This document shows positions 1-5,489 of a DNA stretch of 6,182 nt, piece by piece. The DNA comes from an uncultured Clostridium sp. (GTDB lineage Bacteria > Bacillota > Clostridia > Peptostreptococcales > Peptostreptococcaceae): positions 1-6,182 of the forward strand of contig UQCY01000113.1 of NCBI GenBank assembly GCA_900539645.1, in the 5' to 3' direction. The stretch's first letter is position 1. Every line of letters begins with the position of its first letter. The position numbers were made by a program, and so were the translations under genes. Under the pieces are notes generated by a model. The model did no database searches, had not been told where the DNA came from, and worked only from the letters and a program-made list of their open reading frames with translations.

Positions 1-1
1 T

Positions 2-55
2 TATATGAATGGGTTGGGCGCTGAAGCCTGGAGGGCGAATACTTGTGTTAAGTAA
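2..55 (+). other. Possible 3' tail of a plus-strand gene, cut by the window edge
   Basis: One plus-strand frame is open from base 2 to a TAA at 53-55 and would read YMNGLGAEAWRANTCVK. The other two plus frames stop within the first 25 bases. The stretch is much richer in G and C than its surroundings, which suggests either constrained coding sequence or the end of a structured RNA. I do not recognise the peptide or any RNA family. If it is a gene, it converges on the threonine aldolase gene. The evidence is only 17 codons, so this is a weak call. Confidence 0.2.
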
Positions 56-88
56 AAAAGGACTACCACAAAATAATTGTAGTAGCCC
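53..88 (-). terminator. Intrinsic terminator of the threonine aldolase gene
   Basis: Read on the minus strand, GGGCTACTACA (88-78) pairs over 11 bp with TGTGGTAGTCC (70-60), using two G-U pairs, around a 7-base loop. Six T residues follow at once (59-54). It lies 13 bases past the aldolase stop codon. On the plus strand the same hairpin has no U tract after it, so it acts mainly on minus-strand transcripts. Confidence 0.85.
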
Positions 89-101
89 TATCTTCAATAT
101 A

Positions 102-1133
102 TTATTTAGAAATTAATTCTTTAATTGTATTTATAACAGTATCTACATCTTCTCTACTCACATTTACATGAGTTACAAATCTGTATTCTCCGTTTTCCAT
201 TCCACTTATTTTTATTCCTCTATCATACATTTTCTGAACGAATTCTTTTTCTGGTATCACATCTTCACCCATTGTGAAGTAAACCATACTTATATCATTA
301 GTATTTTTATTTACTGATATTCCATCTATCTTATCTAACTCGTCTGCTAAGTAGTGACTGTTTCTGTGGTCTTCATCTAATCTCTGAGTCATTTCGTCGA
401 TAGCTATAAGTCCTGCTGCTGCAAGTATTCCAACCTGGCGCATTCCTCCGCCCATTAGTTTCTGTTTTCTTCTAGCTTTTTCTATAAATTCTTTGCTTCC
501 TGCTACTATTGATCCAACTGGTGCTCCAAGACCTTTTGATAAACAGAACATAACTGAATCACAGCAAGCAGTTATTTCTTTTACATCTACACCTAGTGCT
601 TCTGCTGCATTGAATATTCTCGCTCCGTCTAAGTGAACTGGTAAATTGTGTTTTTCTGCTACATCTTTTATAGCTCTTAAATTTTCAACACTTACTACTG
701 TTCCACCTAAACAAGCATTTTCAACACATATAAGCCCTGTTGATGGCTCATGTATATCATCTCTTCTTATTGCTTTTTCTACTTCTTTAGGATCTAATTC
801 ACCTTTTTTTCCTGTGTCTAAAGTTCTTAACTGAACCCCAGCTATAACTGCAGGTGCTCCAACTTCATGCACAACTATATGATAATCTCTACCTATTATT
901 ATTTCTTGTCCTCTTGTACAATGAGTGAATAAACAAAGCTGGTTTCCAAATGTTCCACTTGGAACAAATATAGCAGCTTCTTTTCCAACTTTTTCAGCAG
1001 CTCTTTTTTCTAATTCATTTAAAGTAGGGTCATCTCTGTATATTGAGTCACCAACTTCTGCTTCTGCCATAGCCTTTCTCATTTTATCTGTAGGCATTGT
1101 AACTGTATCACTTCTTAAATCGATAAATCTCAT
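102..1133 (-). CDS. ltaE: Low-specificity L-threonine aldolase (PLP enzyme)
   Basis: This is a cytosolic fold-type I PLP enzyme that splits L-threonine or L-allo-threonine into glycine and acetaldehyde, and so supplies glycine. The protein is 343 residues, normal for the family. It starts with the family signature MRFIDLRSDTVT. His-83 in GRDYH lies where the family stacks a histidine on the cofactor. HLDGAR (167-172) holds the PLP-binding aspartate (169) and arginine (172). Lys-200 in CLSKGLGAPVGS is the expected Schiff-base lysine, and GGGMRQ around Arg-232 fits the substrate carboxylate site. An ATG six codons upstream (1151) has no ribosome binding site, whereas AAAGGA lies 9 bases before the ATG at 1133, so the shorter form is preferred. 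The gene stands alone, divergent from the dehydrogenase, with its own terminator. Family assignment is secure; stereochemical preference cannot be read from sequence. Confidence 0.95.
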   Translation of the reverse strand: MRFIDLRSDTVTMPTDKMRKAMAEAEVGDSIYRDDPTLNELEKRAAEKVGKEAAIFVPSGTFGNQLCLFTHCTRGQEIIIGRDYHIVVHEVGAPAVIAGVQLRTLDTGKKGELDPKEVEKAIRRDDIHEPSTGLICVENACLGGTVVSVENLRAIKDVAEKHNLPVHLDGARIFNAAEALGVDVKEITACCDSVMFCLSKGLGAPVGSIVAGSKEFIEKARRKQKLMGGGMRQVGILAAAGLIAIDEMTQRLDEDHRNSHYLADELDKIDGISVNKNTNDISMVYFTMGEDVIPEKEFVQKMYDRGIKISGMENGEYRFVTHVNVSREDVDTVINTIKELISK

Positions 1134-1142
1134 ATCCTCAAT

Positions 1143-1148
1143 TCCTTT
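1143..1148 (-). promoter_or_regulatory. Ribosome binding site that fixes the aldolase start
   Basis: On the minus strand AAAGGA lies 9 bases before the ATG at 1133-1131. It sits inside the first codons of the longer reading frame that begins at 1151. The upstream ATG is preceded only by A/T-rich sequence with no purine-rich motif. The spacing and the family's usual N-terminus agree on the downstream ATG. Confidence 0.75.
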
Positions 1149-1172
1149 CATTAGTTAAATTTTTATAATTTA

Positions 1173-1178
1173 ATTATA
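1173..1178 (-). promoter_or_regulatory. Candidate -10 box for the aldolase gene
   Basis: A perfect TATAAT is read on the minus strand about 40 bases before the preferred start codon, giving a leader of roughly 33 bases. The sequence at the proper -35 distance (TGTGAA) is a poor match. In DNA this AT-rich a TATAAT can occur by chance. Confidence 0.35.
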
Positions 1179-1404
1179 TCAAAATATAATTACTTTTCAC
1201 ATATTTTAATATTTTAAAAATAAATTTTAAATATTTTGTAATACTTTTTATTTTATTGGGTATATATCTATCATAAAAAATACTGTAATACATTCTTATA
1301 CAATATTATTTTCTAAATTTTTTCCTATGAAATTTTTTAGATTTATACTATTTTGTTATAGTTTATTTATAATATTGTGAAATTTAATACTTTTCAAAAA
1401 ACTA
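1179..1404. other. AT-rich divergent intergenic spacer, no gene seen
   Basis: This stretch separates the divergent aldolase and dehydrogenase genes. It is extremely A/T-rich, with stops in all frames. I see no RNA gene, riboswitch or convincing operator. Two items can be noted: an AT-only inverted repeat (1208-1219 with 1225-1235) and two copies of TGTAATAC (1237-1244 and 1284-1291), 47 bp apart. Both could be chance in sequence of this composition. Confidence 0.5.
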
Positions 1405-1433
1405 TTGAACTTTTATGAAAAAGATTGTATTAT
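1405..1433 (+). promoter_or_regulatory. Sigma-A-type promoter of the 12-alpha-HSDH-like gene
   Basis: TTGAAC (1405-1410) and TATTAT (1428-1433) are separated by exactly 17 bp, close to the housekeeping consensus. Transcription would start near 1440, giving a leader of about 72 bases. That leader contains a weak AT-only hairpin (1443-1450 with 1457-1464) and ends in a strong AAAGGGG ribosome binding site (1496-1502), 10 bases before the ATG. No known riboswitch was recognised in the leader. Confidence 0.65.
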
Positions 1434-1512
1434 AAAGCCATAATATAAAAAAATTATTTTATATATAGGTTAAAACTTTTTTTATAGTTTATGCGAAAGG
1501 GGAAACACTATT

Positions 1513-2313
1513 ATGGGATTTTTAAATGGAAAAACAGTAATCGTTACTGGTGGAGGTAGATCTGTATTACGTGATGGAAGATGTGGATCTATAGGATATG
1601 GAATAGTTACAGCATTTGCTAAAGAAGGAGCAAATATAGTAATAACAGGACGTAACGTTAAAAAATTAGAAGACGCTAAAGAAGAAATAGAAAGATTATA
1701 CGGAGTAAAAGTACTTCCAGTTAGAGCTGATGTAAGTGCTGGTGGTGACAATAAAGCTGTTGTTGATGAAGTTATAAAGCAGACAATAGATGCTTTTGGT
1801 AGAATAGACGTACTTGTAAATAATGCTCAGGCTTCTGCTTCAGGTGTTACTTTAGAAGATCATACAACTGAACAATTTGATTTAGCTATATATTCAGGAT
1901 TATATGCAACATTCTACTATATGCAGGCTTGTTTACCATACTTAAAAGAAACTAAGGGAAGCGTTATAAACTTCGCATCTGGAGCTGGCTTATTCGGAAA
2001 CTATGGACAGTGTGCTTATGCAGCTGCTAAAGAAGGTGTTCGTGGTTTAACTAGAGTTGCAGCAACAGAATGGGGACAGTTTGGAATAAATGTAAATATA
2101 ATCTGCCCACTTGCTTGGACTGCACAGCTTGAAAACTTTGAAAAAGATTATCCACAGGCATTCAAAGAAAATGTTAAGATGCCACCTGCTGGACACTACG
2201 GAGATGCTGAAAAAGAAATCGGACGTGTATGTGTACAGTTAGCTTCACCAGACTTCAAATATATGAGTGGTGAAACAATAACTCTTGAAGGTGGAATGGG
2301 ATTAAGACCTTAA
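1513..2313 (+). CDS. Short-chain dehydrogenase, probable NADP-dependent 12-alpha-hydroxysteroid dehydrogenase
   Basis: This is a classical-type short-chain dehydrogenase/reductase of 266 residues. It probably oxidises, reversibly, the 12-alpha-hydroxyl of bile acids such as cholate or deoxycholate to the 12-oxo form in the cytosol. Visible in order: TGGG at 12-15 and SIGYG at 26-30 (cofactor loop), TGRN at 45-48, NNAQ at 103-106 replacing the usual NNAG, then catalytic Ser-156, Tyr-169 and Lys-173. Arg-47 just after beta-2 suggests NADP(H) rather than NAD(H). The blocks NNAQASASG, FASGAGLFGN, LAWTAQLENF and SPDFKYMSGE, and the end EGGMGLRP, match what I remember of 12-alpha-HSDHs from bile-acid-converting clostridia. 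The segment between TGGG and SIGYG is longer than in most SDRs. The gene appears monocistronic, with its own promoter and terminator. The SDR call is certain; the bile-acid specificity rests on recalled similarity. Confidence 0.82.
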   Translation: MGFLNGKTVIVTGGGRSVLRDGRCGSIGYGIVTAFAKEGANIVITGRNVKKLEDAKEEIERLYGVKVLPVRADVSAGGDNKAVVDEVIKQTIDAFGRIDVLVNNAQASASGVTLEDHTTEQFDLAIYSGLYATFYYMQACLPYLKETKGSVINFASGAGLFGNYGQCAYAAAKEGVRGLTRVAATEWGQFGINVNIICPLAWTAQLENFEKDYPQAFKENVKMPPAGHYGDAEKEIGRVCVQLASPDFKYMSGETITLEGGMGLRP

Positions 2314-2329
2314 TTAATTAGAATATCAA

Positions 2330-2360
2330 AGATGTCGCTCTTTTGAGTGACATCTTTTTT
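2330..2360 (+). terminator. Intrinsic terminator of the 12-alpha-HSDH-like gene
   Basis: AGATGTCGCTC (2330-2340) pairs over 11 bp with GAGTGACATCT (2345-2355) through one G-U pair and a TTTT loop. A run of T residues follows (2355-2360). It starts 17 bases after the dehydrogenase stop codon. Confidence 0.9.
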
Positions 2361-2498
2361 ATAGAAAAAGCAAGGGATAGAAATAATTTTTAGAGGCATC
2401 ACATTTTGTGTAAGATTTTGTATTTTGAAAAGTTTTCTTTTTAGACACAAAAGTGATGACATCTCTAAAATTTATTTTCTATCCCTTTGCTTGTCAGT

Positions 2499-2530
2499 AA
2501 AAAATAAGCCACTCATAAAGAGCGACTTAT
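2499..2530 (-). terminator. Intrinsic terminator of the CPBP gene pair
   Basis: On the minus strand TAAGTCGCTC (2529-2520) pairs with GAGTGGCTTA (2514-2505) around a 5-base loop, and six T residues follow (2504-2499). Two positions pair as G-U on this strand but would be C-A mismatches on the plus strand, so the hairpin is tuned for minus-strand RNA. It is the mirror counterpart of the terminator at 2330-2360, with the same GTCGCTC stem core. It lies about 125 bases past the stop codon of the distal CPBP gene. Confidence 0.85.
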
Positions 2531-2654
2531 CTTTTATATATTCTAAACTAATTTAAGGTCTTATATACTGGTATGTTGTACTAGCAGTTGTTAGCCTTGT
2601 TCCTATTTTTATGTCCACAATTATTTAAGTTCTTAATTTTGAGGTTTGCAAAAT

Positions 2655-3287
2655 TTAAGCTAATATTAGTATGCATGCTATTATGTTGTTTAGCATAGTA
2701 GCTGCTATACAGATGTCTATTCGTTCTGTTTTGTAGTATGCTATTAGCGGAATTATGTTTATTGCAAATCTTATTAGCATTTCTGGTATTCCACTTATTC
2801 CACCAAGTAGTACTATTACTACTGCTGCTATTGGGATGGCTGATTTTTTCATGTTGCCTATGCTTTTTAGTGCTACGTGTACATAGATAAACCCTGTAAT
2901 TATTGGTAATATGAAGCATATGTAGTATAAAGCTAGTCCTAATTTTGCACCTGTTAGTGTTCTTAACTGGTTTTCTAAGAAATAATCTTCTGCTATAGGA
3001 GCTATTCCCATTATTTCAACCATTCCGTTAACTGCATAAGCTGCTGCTTTTGATAGTATGTAAATTAGTAGGACGTATTTTAAGTTTTCCCACTTGAATA
3101 AATCTTTTATGTTTGCATATCCTTCTTTGTTAATATAAACTAATAGGATTATTGTTAGTACACTTAGTATAGTTAAATTCATAAGTTGTGGCATGAATTT
3201 TATGTTTATAAATATTTGAATAATAATTAATACTAACCCTGCCAATAATTCTAAAGCTGATTTTAATTCTTTATTTACTTTTGTCAT
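2655..3287 (-). CDS. Degenerate CPBP-family membrane protein without catalytic motifs
   Basis: This is a 210-residue polytopic membrane protein and a clear paralogue of the gene just upstream (3348-3962). The two share DLFKW/ELFKW in the first half, SIGNM/NIGKM in the middle, and YYKTERIDICIA followed by MLNNI near the end. CPBP (Abi) proteins are membrane metalloproteases or peptide-immunity proteins defined by EExxxR, FxxxH and a later His. Here the aligned residues are Thr-131, Gly-132 and Val-136 for E, E and R, Gly-162 for the first His, and Thr-197 for the last His, so it should not bind metal or cleave peptides by the family mechanism. The reading frame is intact, with a good ribosome binding site. 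The start is the ATG at 3287; the in-frame GTG at 3296 lies within the AGGGGTG ribosome binding site. It probably shares a transcript with its neighbour, 60 bp away. A non-catalytic partner or immunity role is inference. Confidence 0.8.
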   Translation of the reverse strand: MTKVNKELKSALELLAGLVLIIIQIFINIKFMPQLMNLTILSVLTIILLVYINKEGYANIKDLFKWENLKYVLLIYILSKAAAYAVNGMVEIMGIAPIAEDYFLENQLRTLTGAKLGLALYYICFILPIITGFIYVHVALKSIGNMKKSAIPIAAVVIVLLGGISGIPEMLIRFAINIIPLIAYYKTERIDICIAATMLNNIIACILILA

Positions 3288-3308
3288 GATATTCACCCCT
3301 ATCTAAAA
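3280..3308. repeat. Copy 1 of a 29-bp identical start-region repeat
   Basis: This block is identical to 3955-3983, 675 bp away. It covers the first codons (MTK), the ribosome binding site AGGGG (3300-3296 on the minus strand) 8 bases before the ATG at 3287, and the TTTTAGAT upstream of it. The identity is greater than across most of the two coding regions, which points to recent duplication, gene conversion or selection on translation initiation. Confidence 0.9.
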
Positions 3309-3347
3309 AGATATTATGATTTGACTTATTATTTATTTTTACCTAAT

Positions 3348-3962
3348 TTATAAAATATTATTTAACATATGAACAGCAATACAAATATCTATTCTTTCTG
3401 TTTTGTAGTATGTTATAGCTAAAATCAACCCCATTAAGAAATACATTATCCAATACCATAAATTTCCTGCTGCATGAATAGAACTAAATAGCGCTGACGA
3501 TATTATTACACTTAATTTACTCATTTTACCGATATTCCCAATCATTACGTATCTATATACAAATTCTTCTCTAATTGGCCCCCAAAAGTTTTTATATATG
3601 AAAAACTCTAACATTTCTATACTTGTCAACCCATTCATATAATTAATAATAGCTTGATCATTCAAGGATACATCACCATACATTTTTACACCGATAAATG
3701 TAAATCCTAGTGCAACTACTCGCATTATTATAACTAAAATTATTATTGTTTTTATATTTTTCCACTTGAACAATTCTTTTAAGTTTATATCTTTCATATT
3801 ATTTAAGTATACTAATACTGATATAACTATTGTTATTCCAATCAGTATTGCTAAATAAATGCTAAAATTTACTATTATTGCCCTTATGTAAAACAGCCCA
3901 ACTAGTATTAATCCTATAAATATATTCCTATCTCTTACTTCCTTACTATATTCCTTTGTCAT
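3348..3962 (-). CDS. CPBP-family intramembrane metalloprotease / Abi-like protein
   Basis: This is a 204-residue polytopic membrane protein of the CPBP family (CAAX protease and bacteriocin-processing, also called Abi). All hallmark residues are present: EEFVYR with Glu-132, Glu-133 and Arg-137, FSSIH with Phe-159 and His-163, and a final His-198 in HMLNN. Several hydrophobic segments are visible, roughly at residues 15-53, 72-92, 150-165 and 168-185. Family members include CAAX-type proteases and self-immunity proteins of peptide bacteriocin loci. The protein ends soon after the last His and is on the short side. The start is the ATG at 3962, 8 bases after AGGGG; the GTG at 3971 overlaps the ribosome binding site. 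It is the first gene after the promoter at 4036-4064 and lies behind the sensor kinase gene on the same strand. A role in processing, or in immunity to, a peptide sensed by that kinase is inference. Confidence 0.85.
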   Translation of the reverse strand: MTKEYSKEVRDRNIFIGLILVGLFYIRAIIVNFSIYLAILIGITIVISVLVYLNNMKDINLKELFKWKNIKTIIILVIIMRVVALGFTFIGVKMYGDVSLNDQAIINYMNGLTSIEMLEFFIYKNFWGPIREEFVYRYVMIGNIGKMSKLSVIISSALFSSIHAAGNLWYWIMYFLMGLILAITYYKTERIDICIAVHMLNNIL

Positions 3963-3983
3963 GATATTCACCCCTATCTAAAA
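3955..3983. repeat. Copy 2 of the 29-bp identical start-region repeat
   Basis: This is the exact match of 3280-3308, covering the ribosome binding site (AGGGG, 3975-3971 on the minus strand), the ATG and the first codons of the intact CPBP gene. The matching blocks end three bases after the TAGAT on the upstream side and at codon 3 on the coding side. Confidence 0.9.
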
Positions 3984-4007
3984 TAACTTTCCTTGTTTTC
4001 AATACAG

Positions 4008-4060
4008 AAATTTATGTCGCCGAAGAAATTTTTTCATTATCATTTCAAAATTTCCGTCGC
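4008..4060. repeat. Direct repeat pair bracketing the CPBP promoter
   Basis: On the minus strand GCGAC-N2-AAATTT occurs at 4060-4048 (GCGACGGAAATTT) and again at 4020-4008 (GCGACATAAATTT), exactly 40 bp apart. The first copy overlaps the 3' end of the -35 box and the spacer of the promoter. The second falls about 10 to 20 bases after the predicted start of transcription. The GC-rich half is unusual for this intergenic region. Placement and a four-turn spacing would suit a dimeric repressor, but no binding protein can be named. Confidence 0.5.
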
Positions 4061-4064
4061 TCAA
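4036..4064 (-). promoter_or_regulatory. Candidate sigma-A-type promoter of the CPBP pair
   Basis: On the minus strand TTGAGC (4064-4059) and GATAAT (4041-4036) are separated by 17 bp. Transcription would begin near 4029, leaving a leader of about 66 bases before the first CPBP gene. It sits directly behind the kinase terminator, which makes sense if the CPBP genes are controlled separately from the two-component genes. Confidence 0.5.
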
Positions 4065-4067
4065 ATA

Positions 4068-4110
4068 AAAAAGAGAGTAAGATTTTTTTATATCTTCTTA
4101 CTCTCTTTTT
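4068..4110 (-). terminator. Intrinsic terminator between the kinase and CPBP genes
   Basis: A perfect 15-bp stem (4068-4082 with 4096-4110, core AGAGAGTAAGA) encloses a 13-base loop. On the minus strand it ends in a run of T residues. The outer stem is A on one side and T on the other, so it could also work on the plus strand. It lies about 48 bases past the sensor kinase stop codon and ends that operon, at least in part. Confidence 0.85.
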
Positions 4111-4143
4111 ATCATTTATCTATTCTATTTTCAATTAGTTTGC

Positions 4144-4175
4144 TCCAACTGGACGTTTTAATGTTCCAACTGGAC
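4144..4175 (-). promoter_or_regulatory. 9-12-9 direct repeat resembling a LytTR-family binding site
   Basis: On the minus strand GTCCAGTTGGA occurs at 4175-4165 and at 4154-4144, an exact repeat with a 21-bp period. Its CCAGTTGGA cores are 9 bp long and 12 bp apart, which is the layout known for AgrA/LytTR targets (repeats around a GTT core). It spans the kinase stop codon, upstream of the CPBP promoter by about 80 bp, which is farther than usual. It may instead be a tandem duplication of seven codons: the second unit would read VQLEQTN and stop, beside VQLEH and stop in the first. Confidence 0.4.
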
Positions 4176-5489
4176 AAATTTCTCTATTGGAATCAAAATC
4201 ACGACTCTAAATTTATCTTCTTCATCGTAGTATTCAATATTTCCACCGTACTTTTCAACTGACTCTTCTACTATCTTAGTACCAAGTCCATGTCTAGTTT
4301 TGTCCTCTTTACTTGTTTCAAGATTGCCTTTTTCGTCCTTTTTAATCTCTCCCACTTTGCTATTTTCCGCCTTTATCACAAAATAGTTCTTAGCAATCTT
4401 TCCTTTTACGGTTATGAATCTATTTGCAGATTCTACCTTTTGACAAGCTTCAACTGCATTGTCCAATATATTTGAAAAAATAGAGCAAATATCTACAGAT
4501 TCCATATCTTTTAGTACATTAAATTCTATATCGTATTTAAAGTTTATACCATATTTTTTACATTCTTTGTATTTTTCAGATAGGATTATATCCAAAATCA
4601 TACTTCCAGAATTTATTCTATTTCTGTTGTAATCTAGTTCTTCGTATATTTTTTTCTTGTACTTCTCTCTTTCTTCACCATCCATACTCTCCATACACAT
4701 TATATGATTGTTTATATCGTGTGATAGTTTTCTGACCTTTTCCTGATTTTCTTTAAGAGTGTTGTAGTATTTGTACCGAGAATTTATTTTTTCCTCGACA
4801 ATCAATCCCTCATATTTTAACTTGCTGTTTTTAGCAATCATATTTGTGATTACACTTATCAAGAATATATTCGCCACTGTCATAAGCATATATATTACGA
4901 AAAATATCATAAACATCTTATGATCCAACAATTTATTTTTAGCAAATATTATAAATACAAACATTATATTGGCTAGATTTATTATCATAGGAGATGCTGC
5001 AATTATATACTCGCTAGGATTCAATTTGAATTCTTTTAAATCTCTAAATTTAAACATAGATGCGATAAATATTATTATTGAACTTGACATCATTTGTATC
5101 TGTAAGTCGTATATATCGCTATTTAATAACTGCACATTTCGTCCTATTAGCGGATATATTATACTTACCACAATAGCCATTATCCCAAGAGCAAATGCAT
5201 TGTATACCAATATATTTAAAATAGATTTTAATACTTTCATTTTATAGCATTTTTTCAAATATACACATGCAAAAATCAATGTCAAAAATGGTATTACACT
5301 TTCTAAAACTAACTCTATACCACATACAATTAATGTTAATAATACAAGATTTATAGTATTAATTAATAGAGCTTTTTTATCTATTACAGGTTTTTCAATT
5401 TTATATTCTATATACAAAAAGCAAATTATATTAACTGCAGTAAATATTACTTTTGTAAAAAACTCAACTGCCACATTCAAACTTAACAT
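4158..5489 (-). CDS. AgrC-like (HPK10) membrane sensor histidine kinase
   Basis: This is a 443-residue receptor kinase of the group that senses extracellular peptides. The N-terminal half is membrane-embedded, with hydrophobic segments at roughly 6-26, 42-78, 89-115, 133-147, 160-183 and 192-217. A linker (220-250) follows, likely helical. The phospho-acceptor is His-257 in LSHDINNH, the pattern of AgrC/FsrC-type kinases that lack a classical H-box. The ATPase domain shows the N-box NILDNAVEAC (340-349) and the G-box HGLGTKIV (400-407). The start is the ATG at 5489, overlapping the response regulator gene by 7 bp, with GGGTGA just upstream, so translation is probably coupled. The pair would form one operon whose promoter is outside the window. 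No AgrB/AgrD homologue or other ligand gene is visible here, so the signal is unknown. The last codons lie in a 21-bp repeat. Confidence 0.92.
   Translation of the reverse strand: MLSLNVAVEFFTKVIFTAVNIICFLYIEYKIEKPVIDKKALLINTINLVLLTLIVCGIELVLESVIPFLTLIFACVYLKKCYKMKVLKSILNILVYNAFALGIMAIVVSIIYPLIGRNVQLLNSDIYDLQIQMMSSSIIIFIASMFKFRDLKEFKLNPSEYIIAASPMIINLANIMFVFIIFAKNKLLDHKMFMIFFVIYMLMTVANIFLISVITNMIAKNSKLKYEGLIVEEKINSRYKYYNTLKENQEKVRKLSHDINNHIMCMESMDGEEREKYKKKIYEELDYNRNRINSGSMILDIILSEKYKECKKYGINFKYDIEFNVLKDMESVDICSIFSNILDNAVEACQKVESANRFITVKGKIAKNYFVIKAENSKVGEIKKDEKGNLETSKEDKTRHGLGTKIVEESVEKYGGNIEYYDEEDKFRVVILIPIEKFVQLEH

Larger units (their letters stand above)
2303..2563. repeat. Long imperfect inverted repeat carrying two mirror-image terminators
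   Basis: The left arm (2303-2411) and right arm (2445-2563) are imperfect inverted copies around a loop of about 33 bases (2412-2444). The match starts with a perfect 11-bp pair, TAAGACCTTAA (2303-2313) with TTAAGGTCTTA (2553-2563). It continues through GAATAT, then a terminator hairpin in each arm sharing GTCGCTC, then GGGATAGAAA, TTTTAGAG, CATCAC and TTTTGTGT. Small indels and substitutions separate the arms. The centre has a short palindrome, GAAAAGTTTTC (2427-2437). The outer left end overlaps the last codons and stop of the dehydrogenase. It fills most of the 341-bp gap between two convergent genes. It could be a MITE-like element, an inverted duplication of a gene end, or an elaborate bidirectional terminator. 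No protein-coding gene is seen here. Confidence 0.85.

Noticed and set aside
646..1158. Two plus-strand open frames opposite the aldolase gene
   Set aside because: They are antisense shadows of a well-conserved PLP enzyme.
1208..1235. AT-only inverted repeat in the divergent spacer
   Set aside because: The arms contain only A and T, so such symmetry is expected often by chance in this spacer.
1237..1291. Two copies of TGTAATAC 47 bp apart as an operator pair
   Set aside because: Eight AT-rich bases repeated once is weak evidence and the copies are not placed on the strong promoter.
1482..1751. Minus-strand open frame opposite the start of the dehydrogenase
   Set aside because: It is antisense to conserved SDR codons and has no family signature or ribosome binding site.
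2360..2500. CRISPR array or tRNA/rRNA in the palindromic region
   Set aside because: There are only two inverted arms, no regular direct repeats with spacers, and no cloverleaf or rRNA motifs.
2581..2919. Minus-strand open frame of 112 codons overlapping the 3' half of the distal CPBP gene
   Set aside because: It is rich in Asn, His and Ser with no domain pattern and lies out of frame inside a real membrane-protein gene; it is a shadow frame.
4106..4134. TTGAAA (4134-4129) and TAAAAA (4111-4106) with 17-bp spacing as a minus-strand promoter
   Set aside because: The -10 box is poor and lies within the terminator stem, so any transcript would begin inside the terminator; 4036-4064 is a better candidate.
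3963..4157. A small AgrD-like peptide gene between the kinase and CPBP genes
   Set aside because: The gap is filled by a terminator, a promoter and repeats; no short frame with a ribosome binding site and a plausible signal-peptide pattern was found.
3993..5247. Plus-strand open frames opposite the kinase and the CPBP promoter region
   Set aside because: They are antisense to the conserved kinase codons or cross the terminator, and have no recognisable domain; low GC content makes such frames common.
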